Part shown: piece after piece, positions 19,619 through 28,857 of the stretch
Layout of the letters: each line of letters starts with the position of its first letter
How positions within the stretch are numbered: position 1 is the first letter of the stretch
From: Linderina pennispora
Taxonomy: Eukaryota > Kickxellomycota > Kickxellomycetes > Kickxellales > Kickxellaceae
DNA: 44,660 nucleotides
Reading direction: 5' to 3'
NCBI RefSeq assembly: GCF_002104995.1
Contig: NW_024468318.1
Span: 1 to 44,660, forward strand
The notes under the pieces: model-generated
Told to the model about the DNA's origin: nothing
Database searches by the model: none
What the model saw: the letters and a program-made list of their open reading frames with translations, nothing else
Position numbers and translations under genes: made by a program

Positions 19619-21349
19619 CTATTTGATAACAAAATACTGAAAGCTATAATCAATAGGGCATACTAAGACTCCTAGGTTGATTTTACCCACGTTTCTTCTA
19701 ACTGCATCCACATATTCATCGTCTACAGCTAGCATCTGAAGCAACGGCAGAAAAAGTGGTAGCTTCGAAAGAGATTCCCCATCAAAGTAGCCCGGAGTAA
19801 AAATAGCGAGAACTTGAAGATTGTGGTTGATAGGCTCGATACCTCGTGTGTTTGGTGGATCGTCCAAGCGAACAGAGTCGACAACAGTTGGTTCAGTGGC
19901 AGTTCGGATATCGGCCTGTCGGTCGTTTGTTCCCCAATAATACGCGTCAGGATCATGTGGATCCATGGTCATGCATGTGATCCGGAGATATTTCAGAACT
20001 GATAGTTGCTCCAGCAGATGAACGATACGGGTCACGGTTGCCATGTCAGTAGATAGTGAAAGGCACACCAGGTCGTGCCAATTGATATTTGTAGGGAACG
20101 GTACAGCTAACCCCAGAGCAGCACGACGTACGGTTGACTCTGCCAAATAGAAGCGTGTTACAAAGTCTGTAGGATCGTCCCACCAGTGGCCTTCGCCAGG
20201 TCTAATTGTTTCTAGGTGTAAACAGTCGATGTTGCGGATAATCTCTGTGCTGATATGCGCAAGTGTACGGTGATTCTCGTTTATCTGCAGCAGTCTCAGT
20301 GGTGCGTCACGGAATGAGGAATACAAATCTCGGTAAACACCAGTAGACTGCTTAATTGCCAGTTTTGATAGCTTCGGGTATGTGCGTATAAATCGACCAA
20401 GTTGCATCGGGTTTTGCTCTAGGGAGTTTGGGGTTTGTTTAAACCCAAGCTGGATAACTCTCAAGTTCGGGAATGCTGGAAGCACAGTATGTTGGGATTG
20501 AAAACCGATTAGTGGAATATCTCCTGGAATGTTGATGAGCTTGATCGTTTCCAAAGTGGCGGTATCAGGTATCGTCATATGTTCCAGTCGTCTAAAGCTG
20601 TCCAAGTCAAGCTCTAGTGTAGCTAGATTGACTGTTATTGGCTCATGAAGAGTCATTGATACCGGAAAGTAACACTGTAGCGATGATAATGACTGAACAT
20701 ATAGCCGTAGGAGAAGTGAATACCGCGGAGAGATCGTATAGTTGAATGATTGAGGTGTAGCAAGGGCGCCGAAGATATCAGAAACATCAGAACGGAGCGA
20801 GAGGATAGTGGGATGCAGAATGATTGACTCTAGACTTCTGTAGTTGAACTGCATAAAATCACAAAAGCCCGCTGCATCGGCCATCATGTCTGGCGTACGG
20901 ATATCAGTTCCAGATCTGAGGATACCTCTGCCAAAGAATTGGAGTGCCCTAAAACCAGTCCAGAGAGGTGATGTGAGTCTGAAAGTGTTGAGTGCGCGTG
21001 GCAGCTGGAGCGGACCAATATAGTCGTCGTTCATGACAACGCGCAGGCTAGTTGCCAGGTGTGACTTGTGCTGGTATTGAATGGAGCTGACATTGGAAAA
21101 CCACACCACCTTCTCAACCACCCTGTCATATAGCCAAGAGTAGGAGGACACGATCTTCCGCTCGACAAAGATATAGCGATAAACGAATGATGGCATAAGA
21201 GCTCCCCAGAGGCGGCATACGGTGGCTATATCCATGGCCTTGTAGTAATCGTCGAGAAGCGCGTGTTCATGGAATATGTCCTGGCACAGAAAAGCAAGGA
21301 CGCTGTGGAGAACGGTGACAGGCATATCATTAAGGTTGTATCTAGTCAT
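19619..21349 (-). CDS. F-box/LRR-like protein, divergent
   Basis: The 576-aa product starts MTRYNLNDMPVTVLHSVLAFL and continues through AMDIATVCRLWGALMPSFVYRYIFV, which has the pattern of an F-box (hydrophobic P-xx-V-L helix, then VCRxW and a final Y-xx-I-F-V). The rest shows recurring short strands such as LATLELDLDSFRRLEHMTI and LKYLRITCM, like irregular leucine-rich repeats, so an SCF-type substrate receptor is a fair guess. The start at 21349 is preferred over a longer reading frame to 21637 because a minus-strand TATAAAAT lies at 21427-21420, 71 bp upstream. Codon use is AT-richer than in the housekeeping neighbours. Such divergent proteins are multiplied in some early fungi; that is recollection, not shown here. 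Confidence 0.65.
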   Translation of the reverse strand: MTRYNLNDMPVTVLHSVLAFLCQDIFHEHALLDDYYKAMDIATVCRLWGALMPSFVYRYIFVERKIVSSYSWLYDRVVEKVVWFSNVSSIQYQHKSHLATSLRVVMNDDYIGPLQLPRALNTFRLTSPLWTGFRALQFFGRGILRSGTDIRTPDMMADAAGFCDFMQFNYRSLESIILHPTILSLRSDVSDIFGALATPQSFNYTISPRYSLLLRLYVQSLSSLQCYFPVSMTLHEPITVNLATLELDLDSFRRLEHMTIPDTATLETIKLINIPGDIPLIGFQSQHTVLPAFPNLRVIQLGFKQTPNSLEQNPMQLGRFIRTYPKLSKLAIKQSTGVYRDLYSSFRDAPLRLLQINENHRTLAHISTEIIRNIDCLHLETIRPGEGHWWDDPTDFVTRFYLAESTVRRAALGLAVPFPTNINWHDLVCLSLSTDMATVTRIVHLLEQLSVLKYLRITCMTMDPHDPDAYYWGTNDRQADIRTATEPTVVDSVRLDDPPNTRGIEPINHNLQVLAIFTPGYFDGESLSKLPLFLPLLQMLAVDDEYVDAVRRNVGKINLGVLVCPIDYSFQYFVIK

Positions 21350-21419
21350 GGCTGAGAAAGGCTGGAGAGGATAGAGGAAAACTGAAGGATTCCAGCGTAC
21401 ACCATGGCAGATACCTGCA

Positions 21420-21427
21420 TTTTTATA
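21420..21427 (-). promoter_or_regulatory. TATA box of the F-box/LRR-like gene
   Basis: TATAAAAT on the minus strand, 71 bp before the ATG at 21349. It argues that the in-frame sequence between 21350 and 21637 is leader, not coding. Confidence 0.45.
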
Positions 21428-22015
21428 CTCGTTTTGAAGCGCTGGACGAGGGTTGTCTCGATTCCTAGACATGGCAGCGACATATCTCCTCCACAGCGAG
21501 ACATATATCCGAGTTGAGCAAAAATGTACAAAACATGGTGGAGACGTAACGTCTAACCCTATGGCCATCCAGGAAACAGTGCCGTGGGAGCCAATTTTTA
21601 TCCCGTCATGCATGCATGCAGCATGGGGCCGAGCCATGTGAGGCTTTGCAGGGTGGAAAGGACTGCGAATGCGGACAGGTGTCCGCCGTGTTCATGGTTG
21701 AGCGATAGATCAGCAAAATTAAAAAGGGCTCAGTCCCCTCCATGTTTGTCTCTTTTAAAGTAAGAGGGGTACTGACGCTCTCCCAGCGAGCATCGGTAGT
21801 TGCAAATGCTGCTTATGCAGTCAAGTGCCCCAGAGTCAATGTACTGCGGTAATGTTATCCTGTTCAAACGTACAGCTGGCTATATACCTTTCCACTCTGC
21901 CATGAGCGCACAGCCCACACACATATACTGGGGTTGTGCTGATAGTCTGCAAAAGAAAGCGTATATGCCTAAGCATGTCGAATAGTACAGGTCTGGCACT
22001 GAGGCCAGTGTAATT

Positions 22016-22189
22016 CTACGTGGCCTGTACCTCTTGGTCCCAGGTTGTTGGGCTACGGGCTAGAACGAATTCATGTCTGTCCTGGAGACGCGTTGTCGTA
22101 TGGAGGGCTTCTGCGCACTTAATGTACTCGCTTAGCAGAGGGTCGTTTAGCTGTAAATACCGCTCACAAGGTGCATTTGGTGGAGTCAT
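22016..22189 (-). CDS. small hypothetical ORF, 57 aa
   Basis: A minus-strand ATG-initiated frame of 58 codons. The product begins MTPPNAPCERYLQLNDPLL and continues through EYIKCAEALH and RHEFVLARSPTTWDQEVQ. The composition is balanced, helical and charged, more like real protein than random translation. It is divergent from SOD2 with about 450 bp between. No family is recognised. It might be a complete small protein or the last exon of one. Confidence 0.3.
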   Translation of the reverse strand: MTPPNAPCERYLQLNDPLLSEYIKCAEALHTTTRLQDRHEFVLARSPTTWDQEVQAT

Positions 22190-22639
22190 CTCGGTGCAGA
22201 GATCGGCTAGTCGGTGTTCCGTAGTAGCAGTTGGCGATAAGCGGCTTTTGGCAATGCTATATTAGCGTTGCTGCTGTTATCGCCTACCAGCCTTGACGAC
22301 CCAAAGAACCTTCGGTCAGACAAGGTCAGGACGAAACTGCGATTCTCCGTGCCATTAATAAGCTGCCCGGCGTATGGCCGCAGCTGCACTGGATACCGGC
22401 GATATGAGGCCGTGTGATCGGGGAATAACTAACAGAACCAAGTGTGACTTGCTGTTTCGTGCTGTGTTGCCTGCGGGAAATCCACCTGCTAGGGAATCAT
22501 CAACACGTAATTCACGGCGCAATAATTTGTCATCGGCTCGTTATCTTGCCAGCGTGGATAAATAGTGAAACAAATTCGCCGGAGTTTGGAATTGCTTTCT
22601 TTGTCTCTCTATTTTTTGTTTCTGAATTTGACGTCCAGA

Positions 22640-23338
22640 ATGCTCAGCACCAAGGTTCTCGCCCCCTCCAAGCAGTTCGCTCGCTCACTCGCCTCTCTGG
22701 GCGGTGTGCGCTCAAAGCACACGGTCCCTGACCTGCCCTACGACTACAGCGAGCTGGAGCCGGTGATCTCGGCCAAGATCATGCAGCTGCACCACGACAA
22801 GCACCATGCGACATATGTGGCCAACCTGAACGTGGCCGAGGAGAAGCTGGCTGAGGCGCAGGCCAAGAACGACGTCGCGGCGCAGGTTGCGCTGCAGGGC
22901 GCCCTGCGCTTCAACGGCGGCGGCCACGTCAACCACTCGATCTTCTGGCAGAACCTTATCGGCGAGAAGAACGGCGGCGGCCAGCTGCACGACGGTGCAC
23001 TGAAGACGGCTATTGAGCAGCAGTTTGGCTCGCTCCAGACGCTGTCGGCGAACGTCAACGGCAAGACCGCTGGAATCATGGGCTCGGGATGGGGATGGCT
23101 GACGCTGAACAACGCTACTGGCAAGCTCGACGTCATCACCACCGCCAACCAGGACATGCCGTCGTCGGTGGGCCATGTGCCGCTGCTCGGCATCGACGCC
23201 TGGGAGCACGCGTACTACCTCGACTACAACAACGTCAAGGTCGACTACTTCAAGAACATCTGGCGCGTCATCAACTGGAAGGATGTGGCCAAGCGCTACG
23301 ACGATGCTGTGGCCGCGTACAACGCCAGCAAGAACTGA
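22640..23338 (+). CDS. SOD2: mitochondrial manganese superoxide dismutase
   Basis: It converts superoxide to oxygen and hydrogen peroxide in the mitochondrial matrix. The 232-aa precursor has a basic, Ser-rich presequence (about residues 1-26) before KHTVPDLPYDYSELEP, where mature Mn-SOD begins. Metal ligands are visible: H51 (QLHHDKHH), H99 (GGHVNHSIFW), D186 and H190 (IDAWEHAYYL). The glutamine in NQD (Q171) marks the Mn rather than Fe type, and GSGWGWL is present at 148-154. Start is the first ATG at 22640. GC-rich codon use suggests high expression. The stop lies 13 bp from the stop of the convergent membrane-protein gene, so the transcripts must overlap. Confidence 0.97.
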   Translation: MLSTKVLAPSKQFARSLASLGGVRSKHTVPDLPYDYSELEPVISAKIMQLHHDKHHATYVANLNVAEEKLAEAQAKNDVAAQVALQGALRFNGGGHVNHSIFWQNLIGEKNGGGQLHDGALKTAIEQQFGSLQTLSANVNGKTAGIMGSGWGWLTLNNATGKLDVITTANQDMPSSVGHVPLLGIDAWEHAYYLDYNNVKVDYFKNIWRVINWKDVAKRYDDAVAAYNASKN

Positions 23339-23351
23339 ATATCATCCATTT

Positions 23352-25301
23352 CTAGCTGAAATCTAAGTGAATCAATCCAAACACCACGTTCTGCAGAACA
23401 TGGATAGTCACCAGCACCATGACGGGAACCACGTGCGGATAGCGGCGGAAATCGTCAACGGCCTCGTTGCTCATGTTCTGCTTGTACAGCCAGCGCAGCT
23501 GGAAGCGCACAACGCGGCTGGCAATGATCTCGCTCAGCCACACGTAGGCCGACGCCTTGATAGTCAGGTCATACTTGTAGTTGAACTCGTCGTCCTCGGG
23601 CTTGAACTGGAAGAACGGGTAGTGCGGGCTATTTGGGCCAAAGTGCAGCACGGTGACCCAGCACAGAAACCCGAGCATGGTCGCGTTCTCGGCCTTGTTG
23701 CGCAAGAAGAATGTGCGTGCCAGCTGCTTGGCATACACCTCGTATGGATAGTCGTCGCCCCAGCGGCACACGAACGCCTGGATCCGGTAGACCCACTTTG
23801 CCATGCGCACCGGGTAGATAAACACGATCCACATCGACAAGCCAAGCTGCAGGTACAGCACCTGCTTGGGGTCCTGCAGCCGTGCAAACAGGTTGCGGTA
23901 GAAGATAAAGTACGTCATGAAGAAGTACAGGGTGTAGATGTATGTCAGCGGCCAGGACCGGACCTTGGCACCCACCACCCAGCTGGCTGCCAGTGACAGG
24001 ATATTGACGGTGACGATCCAAGAGTATACATAGTAGAAGCCGTCGGCAGTCGTGTGCGGCAGCGTCTTTATGTACACGTACGCCAGGTACTCGCCAGCAG
24101 CCAGCGCCGCATACCACAGCAGGAACGACGAGCAGAACCACAGGAACCGGCGGTACGATGTGGGGGTGCGCCACTCAGCTGATGTTGCCATCAGCGGGCG
24201 GTCTTCGGCATTCGAGTGTCGGCGCGTCGACCGCCGGTGGTGCTTTTGAATGATCACAAACGAGATGAATATCGGCAGCAGCAGCGTCAGCAGCGTCAGC
24301 GCTGTCCAGAACATGGGCACTGTCTCAATGCCCGTATCGGCCATATACACGACGGCACCCAGCGCAGTCGAAAACACCCATGATATGACGTTGGCCAGCA
24401 GCCCCGACATGGACCGTGGCCACCACGTCAGCGAGTACACATGGAAAATCTGCGTGACCAGCGCCAGTGCCACTGCATTGTAGATGCCAAAGTAAAAGAA
24501 GAGGAAGAACCAAAAGTTGAGCTTCTCCTCCTCACCCCCACCTGGCTTCTCCACCGTATCTGTAGCCAGCGGCACCGAGCACCATGCAACCACGACTATG
24601 ACCGGCAGCACCGTCATGCAGAGCGCGCGGCCAGCCGAATTAGTCGCCATGCGCAGCAGCCATCCTTGGTGTGCGTCCAGATCGCTGATGCTCTGTGCCG
24701 AGATCTCCGAGCCGGACCAAGCGCGCTCCCTTGGCACACGCACGCGCGTCTGGCGGAACGTAATCATGTCATCCCAGTGCGGATTGAACCGGTTCATGTC
24801 CTCGTCGTCGTCAGCCAATGATTCTAGCGTGCTGCGACGCTGGCTCCACCTTCTCACCATCTCCGGCTCTGGCACGCTCCACTCGGGCAGCAGCCATGTC
24901 GGTCCGTTCGACACCCGGATCGACCCGTGGTTGTTTTTGTGCCACGTTAGCGGATCGTCTCCTAGGCTGCTCTCTGCGGGCGGCGGTCCTGGTCGCTTAG
25001 GCGTGTGCTGCCCGCTGTAGTAGTGGTGGTGATGGTGCTGGTGGTAGTAGTAATAGTGGTTTCCGCCGTGGATGTGCTGGTGCTGCAGTCCGCCGAACCG
25101 CTCGTTGTGCTCATGCCGGGACCCCTCGTCGGCTACTGTCGATGTCTCCCAAGGCTGGTTCGCATAGTCATCAGAACTACCGTCATACCCGTTAGCCCCA
25201 AGCACCTGCGAGGGCATGCGGAAGGTGAACTCGCCATATACTGATGCCGGGCGCTCGTCGTCGTCGTCTCGCCGCTTGCCCGTGTCTGTAATATCTGACA
25301 T
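23352..25301 (-). CDS. ten-pass membrane protein of unknown function
   Basis: The 649-aa protein has a long soluble N-terminus (about 1-215) with a His/Tyr tract (HYYYYHQHHHHHYY) and acidic Ser-rich parts, then about ten hydrophobic segments from residue 225 to the end. Distinctive pieces are FLCWVTVLHFGPNSPHYPFF, ASAYVWLSEIIASRVVRF and the C-terminal VLVTIHVLQNVVFGLIHLDF. I have an impression of related uncharacterised proteins in other early fungi but no named family. I considered the glycerophosphocholine acyltransferase Gpc1 and rejected it because its motifs are not present. ATG at 25301-25299. Location and substrate are unknown. Confidence 0.75.
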   Translation of the reverse strand: MSDITDTGKRRDDDDERPASVYGEFTFRMPSQVLGANGYDGSSDDYANQPWETSTVADEGSRHEHNERFGGLQHQHIHGGNHYYYYHQHHHHHYYSGQHTPKRPGPPPAESSLGDDPLTWHKNNHGSIRVSNGPTWLLPEWSVPEPEMVRRWSQRRSTLESLADDDEDMNRFNPHWDDMITFRQTRVRVPRERAWSGSEISAQSISDLDAHQGWLLRMATNSAGRALCMTVLPVIVVVAWCSVPLATDTVEKPGGGEEEKLNFWFFLFFYFGIYNAVALALVTQIFHVYSLTWWPRSMSGLLANVISWVFSTALGAVVYMADTGIETVPMFWTALTLLTLLLPIFISFVIIQKHHRRSTRRHSNAEDRPLMATSAEWRTPTSYRRFLWFCSSFLLWYAALAAGEYLAYVYIKTLPHTTADGFYYVYSWIVTVNILSLAASWVVGAKVRSWPLTYIYTLYFFMTYFIFYRNLFARLQDPKQVLYLQLGLSMWIVFIYPVRMAKWVYRIQAFVCRWGDDYPYEVYAKQLARTFFLRNKAENATMLGFLCWVTVLHFGPNSPHYPFFQFKPEDDEFNYKYDLTIKASAYVWLSEIIASRVVRFQLRWLYKQNMSNEAVDDFRRYPHVVPVMVLVTIHVLQNVVFGLIHLDFS

Positions 25302-25749
25302 TATGTGGGCGAGTAGCAGGTATCGGCCTACTGCACTTGCAGCCCGGTATTACTGGATGCTTGTCGGACTCCCCAAGAAAATAAAAATGTACACACACGC
25401 CCCGTACCTTTGCCAAATGCACGGGGAGGCGAAGGACAAAAGTCTAACAAAATAGTAGCAAGAAATAAATGAGAAATGAGAAATGCAGAGCCGAAAAAAA
25501 GCTACAGCCTGCAAGTCACGCTCTTCAAACACCGCAAAGCGGCAGCGCCAAAGCCACTCTGGATTTGCAATGCCTTTTCGCAGCACCCGCTCGCCCGCAC
25601 GCTTGCCTGCTAGTATAGTGAGCTCAGCCAGAGTGTGGGACCATCAACAATCACAAGGTAGCACCATTAGCGGAATGGCCGTATAACCACCCGCCTGTGA
25701 TGCCGGCCTCCACTATGTTATCCCCCACTCGTTTATCCCCCGACCAGCA
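25302..25749. promoter_or_regulatory. divergent promoter region of the membrane protein and OMA1
   Basis: 448 bp separate the two start codons. No TATA box is evident. The short frames here have no coding support. Confidence 0.4.
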
Positions 25750-27005
25750 ATGTTTCGCCCAAATATTTACGCCACTGCACGGCGTCTCACCCGCCCAACA
25801 ACCCGCGCGTTCCAGACCCACGGACGCCCCACCTACCAGCGTTTCTCCAGCAACAAGCCACCCATCTGGCAGTCGCGCACATTCTGGTACGTCACCGGCT
25901 CAGTTGGCGCGGGCTCGTTCGTCTACTACCAGACACACCTGGAGCCAGCACCTGTGACCGGCCGCAAGCGCTTTATCAATGTGACCCCCGAGCAGGAGGC
26001 GCGGTTTGCGGCTCAGGCATACCAGGAGACGCTGATGGAGTATCGGGGGCGGATTGTGCCGCGAGGGAGTCCGGTTGACGACTATGTGAGGAGGGTAGCG
26101 AAGCGTGTGATCACTGCCACAGGCATAGAGGGTGTCGAGTGGGAGGTGCATGTGGTGATGAGCGAGGAGAGGAATGCGTTTGTGCTGCCCGGCGGCAAGG
26201 TCTTTGTGTTCACAGGCATCCTGCCCATCACCAAGACCGAGGACGGGCTGGCTGCAGTTCTAGGGCATGAGGTAGGGAGAATGCAATAGGCAGATGAACT
26301 GTGGCATTGCACTATCATGCATCAACTAAGTCTAATATGTCTGAGCATATATCCATTACATAGATCGCCCACCAGTACGCCAGGTAAGGTATCCTAGCGT
26401 CACCCCTTGGACCCGGATGCATCCTAATGAACGCCTGAACTTCAGATTCTGGCTCTGACCCTGGCCCAGCGACGATATCGCACAATGGGCGGTGCTGCAT
26501 GGCGCTAGCCACATGACACGTACCACCCAACAGGAAGTCGCTCTCTGCTGCACCAGACCACTTGTCTGCGCAAAAGACCCAGAAATAGACACTGAATTCC
26601 TCGCTCTGTAGGCATGCGGCGGAGAAGATCTCGCAGTCGAACCTGCTCTCATTCGTCTACATCCTAGCCAGCTTCTTTGTCGACCCTTCTCTGCTGCAGC
26701 TCGGCCGCGGGATGACCCATCTGCTGACTGTCCTGCCCAACAGCCGCGCCTGCGAGCGCGAGGCTGACTACCTGGGGCTTTTGTTCATGGCCCAGGCGTG
26801 CTATGACCCGAGAGCCGCGGTCGGGCTGTGGCAGCGCATGCAGATGGCAGAGCAGGGCTCGCCGCCGCAGTTCCTCAACACGCATCCGGCGACAGGCGAC
26901 AGGATCGAGAAGATCACCGAGTGGCTGCCGCAGGCAGAGCTGAAGCGCGAGGCCAGCTGCCCTGCGGACATGGCAAGCTCGTTCTTCGGCCAGTTCCGGC
27001 ACTGA
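25750..27005 (+). CDS. OMA1: mitochondrial inner-membrane metalloprotease Oma1 (M48)
   Basis: Oma1 is a stress-activated zinc protease of the inner membrane that acts in quality control. Three exons, 25750-26271, 26364-26383 and 26612-27005, give 311 aa. The N-terminus is a basic presequence, followed by a membrane helix (FWYVTGSVGAGSFVYY, about residues 45-62) and a family segment (VHVVMSEERNAFVLPGGKVF). Exon 1 stops after LGHE; a 20-nt exon supplies IAHQYA plus two bases of Arg; exon 3 begins HAAEKISQS. Joined, this makes the catalytic HEIAH (173-177) and the usual continuation. The third zinc ligand is E229 in SRACEREAD. Introns (92 and 228 nt) have donors GTAGGG and GTAAGG and acceptors CATAG and TGTAG. 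Total length is a multiple of three and similar to yeast (345). Confidence 0.93.
26364..26383 (+). other. OMA1: 20-nt micro-exon completing the Oma1 zinc motif
   Basis: Preceded by CATAG and followed by GTAAGG. It reads ATC GCC CAC CAG TAC GCC AG, giving I-A-H-Q-Y-A and the first two bases of Arg. Without it exons 1 and 3 do not join in a frame that restores HExxH. Automated gene callers would probably miss it. Confidence 0.88.
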
Positions 27006-27133
27006 GTGAATGGTGGAGAACAAACACAGACATCGTTTATTTTTAGAGCGCAATTTGGAATGGAAGAAATAACGAGCATGAACACGAGGATATGAGAGTC
27101 GGGAGATACATGTGAATTGGAGGCCGGGTACAC

Positions 27134-28252
27134 TCAGCGGCGGCCGTAGTCTCTGTACCGGTCCTCGGCGTGGCCGTACTCCCTGTACGGTGCATCGTCC
27201 TGCGCGTAATCCTGGTAATGCTGCTGCCCGCCGTGTGACGGAGCGTACGCTTGGTACGGCTGCTCATTGCTGGGCGCGGCATATGCCTCGTACGGCTGCT
27301 CGCTACTGGCTGGGGAATAGGCCTGGTACGGCTGCTGGTGCTCATCCTTCGGTTGCACAAAGCCCTGGTGGTACTGCTGGTGCTCACCGCCGGGCGTGCC
27401 ATACTCCTTGCTGTATCCGTGCAGCTGGTCGTGGTATGGCGGCGGAGTCAAGAACGGATCCGAGCTCTGGTTCACCGGCTGCGAAAAGATATCGTCGACA
27501 CCGTACTTGCTGCTGACCGCCCGTCTGCGCATGAAGTAAAACACGATAGCACACACCAGCAGTCCACCGGCCGTCACACACGGCGCAGCAATAACTGTCG
27601 TCAGGTTGGTCGATGCACCGACGTCGGCCTTCTCACCGTTGGCCTGGTCGATGGTCGGGAAGTCCCGCAACATTGTGGTAGTAAGCCCGGGCCGCGTAAT
27701 CGTCACAACCACCACATTCGGCATTGTTGTGGCTGGCGTTTGCGAAGTTGAGCGAGTGGATGCCGGCGTTGACTCGTTGGCTTCTGTCTTAGACTCTCGG
27801 TGTGTATTGCTGGTTTGAGTTGTCGTAACGAAACTGGTAACTGTCTCGTCACCATCGTCGTCTGTGTTTGTGTCAGTATTAGCGTCAGTTCCAGTTCCAG
27901 TGCCAGTGCCAGTGCCAGTGTCTTTGTCTGTTGTTGGCGTCGACTCTGTTGTTGGCGTCGACCGCGTCGTTCGTGTTGGTGTCGATGTGGGAGTTGGTTC
28001 TTCTGTGGGCTCCGTGGTCGGGGTGGGTTTGGTGGTTGGGGTGGTCGGCGTTGGAGTCTTGTCGCTGCCTCCGCCTATAGGATCGCTGACACGGCTGCCG
28101 ATGCTGTCCAGGGCGTTCTGCCGCGGAGCCAGCACGACTTTGTCGTCAATGTCTGCTCTGATTTGTACTGGGGCTATGCCGCCCACACCGCTAGCGGATG
28201 CGGCGAGCATAGTGGTGGATGCCAGCACCCAGCACAGCGTGTGGAACTTCAT
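27134..28252 (-). CDS. mucin-like single-pass membrane protein with repeat cytoplasmic tail
   Basis: The 372-aa protein has a signal peptide (about 1-20), then a Thr/Pro-rich ectodomain (about 63-190) with TPTPTTPTTKPTPTTEP and a pure GTGTGTGTGTG run, suited to O-mannosylation. A membrane helix at about 223-245 (AAPCVTAGGLLVCAIVFYFM) is followed by RRR, giving type I topology. The cytoplasmic tail is Pro/Gln/Tyr-rich with imperfect repeats around EQPYQAYAP and many PY-like tyrosines. The layout resembles wall-stress sensors and signalling mucins, but no conserved WSC or Msb2 domain is seen, so function is a guess. DNA at 27887-27920 is a 6-bp tandem repeat. It is divergent from the sirtuin gene. 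Confidence 0.75.
   Translation of the reverse strand: MKFHTLCWVLASTTMLAASASGVGGIAPVQIRADIDDKVVLAPRQNALDSIGSRVSDPIGGGSDKTPTPTTPTTKPTPTTEPTEEPTPTSTPTRTTRSTPTTESTPTTDKDTGTGTGTGTGTDANTDTNTDDDGDETVTSFVTTTQTSNTHRESKTEANESTPASTRSTSQTPATTMPNVVVVTITRPGLTTTMLRDFPTIDQANGEKADVGASTNLTTVIAAPCVTAGGLLVCAIVFYFMRRRAVSSKYGVDDIFSQPVNQSSDPFLTPPPYHDQLHGYSKEYGTPGGEHQQYHQGFVQPKDEHQQPYQAYSPASSEQPYEAYAAPSNEQPYQAYAPSHGGQQHYQDYAQDDAPYREYGHAEDRYRDYGRR
27887..27920 (+). repeat. CCAGTN hexanucleotide tandem repeat
   Basis: About six units of CCAGTT/CCAGTG encode the alternating Gly-Thr run of the mucin-like protein on the other strand. Such tracts change length easily. Confidence 0.75.
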
Positions 28253-28857
28253 TATTTACGAAATGGAGGAAAGTGGATATAGAAAGGAGTATGAGTCTTG
28301 CCAGGGCCCTTCCAAAACGGAATAAATACAGCAAGACTTGTGCCAAGTGATGAAAATTGACTGGTAGCTGCGTGAACAACTATAAATAAGGAGGAAATGG
28401 TGTGGCAGAAGGTTAAGGGAACAATAAGCTAGTGAAGGAGAAAAAGAATGGAGAACCCCTTGCTGGGGCGTGGCTGGCTTTGGCTGGGCACTTTTGTAGC
28501 CTACCACATAGCCATTTCCCGCCAGTGATACCACTCCCTCGCTTGCCAGGAAGAATGAGAATGGGCGATTTTCAGCTGCTTGGTTGGCGTCGCGTAGCGA
28601 CTTTTTTTTTTTGGCTCAGCGGTTCGTGGTCTGTCCACTGTGAGGCCGGTGCTGCGGTGATCTCGTGATTGGCTTTCAGGAGAACACAGAATTATTGGGG
28701 AGTGGGGCGCGTGCTGAGTGGGTCTGACCAGCAGCATCGATATCGACTTCCTTTTCCCCTCGCCTTTGCTCGTCAAGTGCGCTTACATTCCCACACCCCC
28801 TCTTGTCGGCTCAACCTTGCTTACACTTGTCTCCCTCTTGGTCATTCAGTACTTTCA
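28253..28857. promoter_or_regulatory. divergent promoter between mucin-like gene and sirtuin
   Basis: 605 bp without a supportable gene. The sirtuin frame extends upstream to 28669 without a stop, but no ATG occurs there before 28858, so it is treated as leader. A T10 run lies near 28601-28610. Confidence 0.4.

Larger units (their letters stand above)
21350..22639. other. divergent spacer upstream of SOD2
   Basis: This contains the 5' sides of two divergent genes and one small minus-strand frame listed separately (22189-22016). The left half is AT-rich. Around 22556-22563 GATAAATA lies about 80 bp before the SOD2 ATG and may serve as a weak TATA element. Confidence 0.4.

Noticed and set aside
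21350-21637. N-terminal extension of the F-box/LRR-like protein
   Set aside because: A minus-strand TATA box at 21427-21420 lies inside it, and the F-box begins right after ATG 21349.
23352-25301. Glycerophosphocholine acyltransferase Gpc1
   Set aside because: Ten-pass membrane topology first suggested it, but I could not find Gpc1-like motifs; left as unknown.
28669-28857. N-terminal extension of the sirtuin
   Set aside because: The frame is open but begins with TTG and has no ATG before 28858; the region is CT-rich leader.
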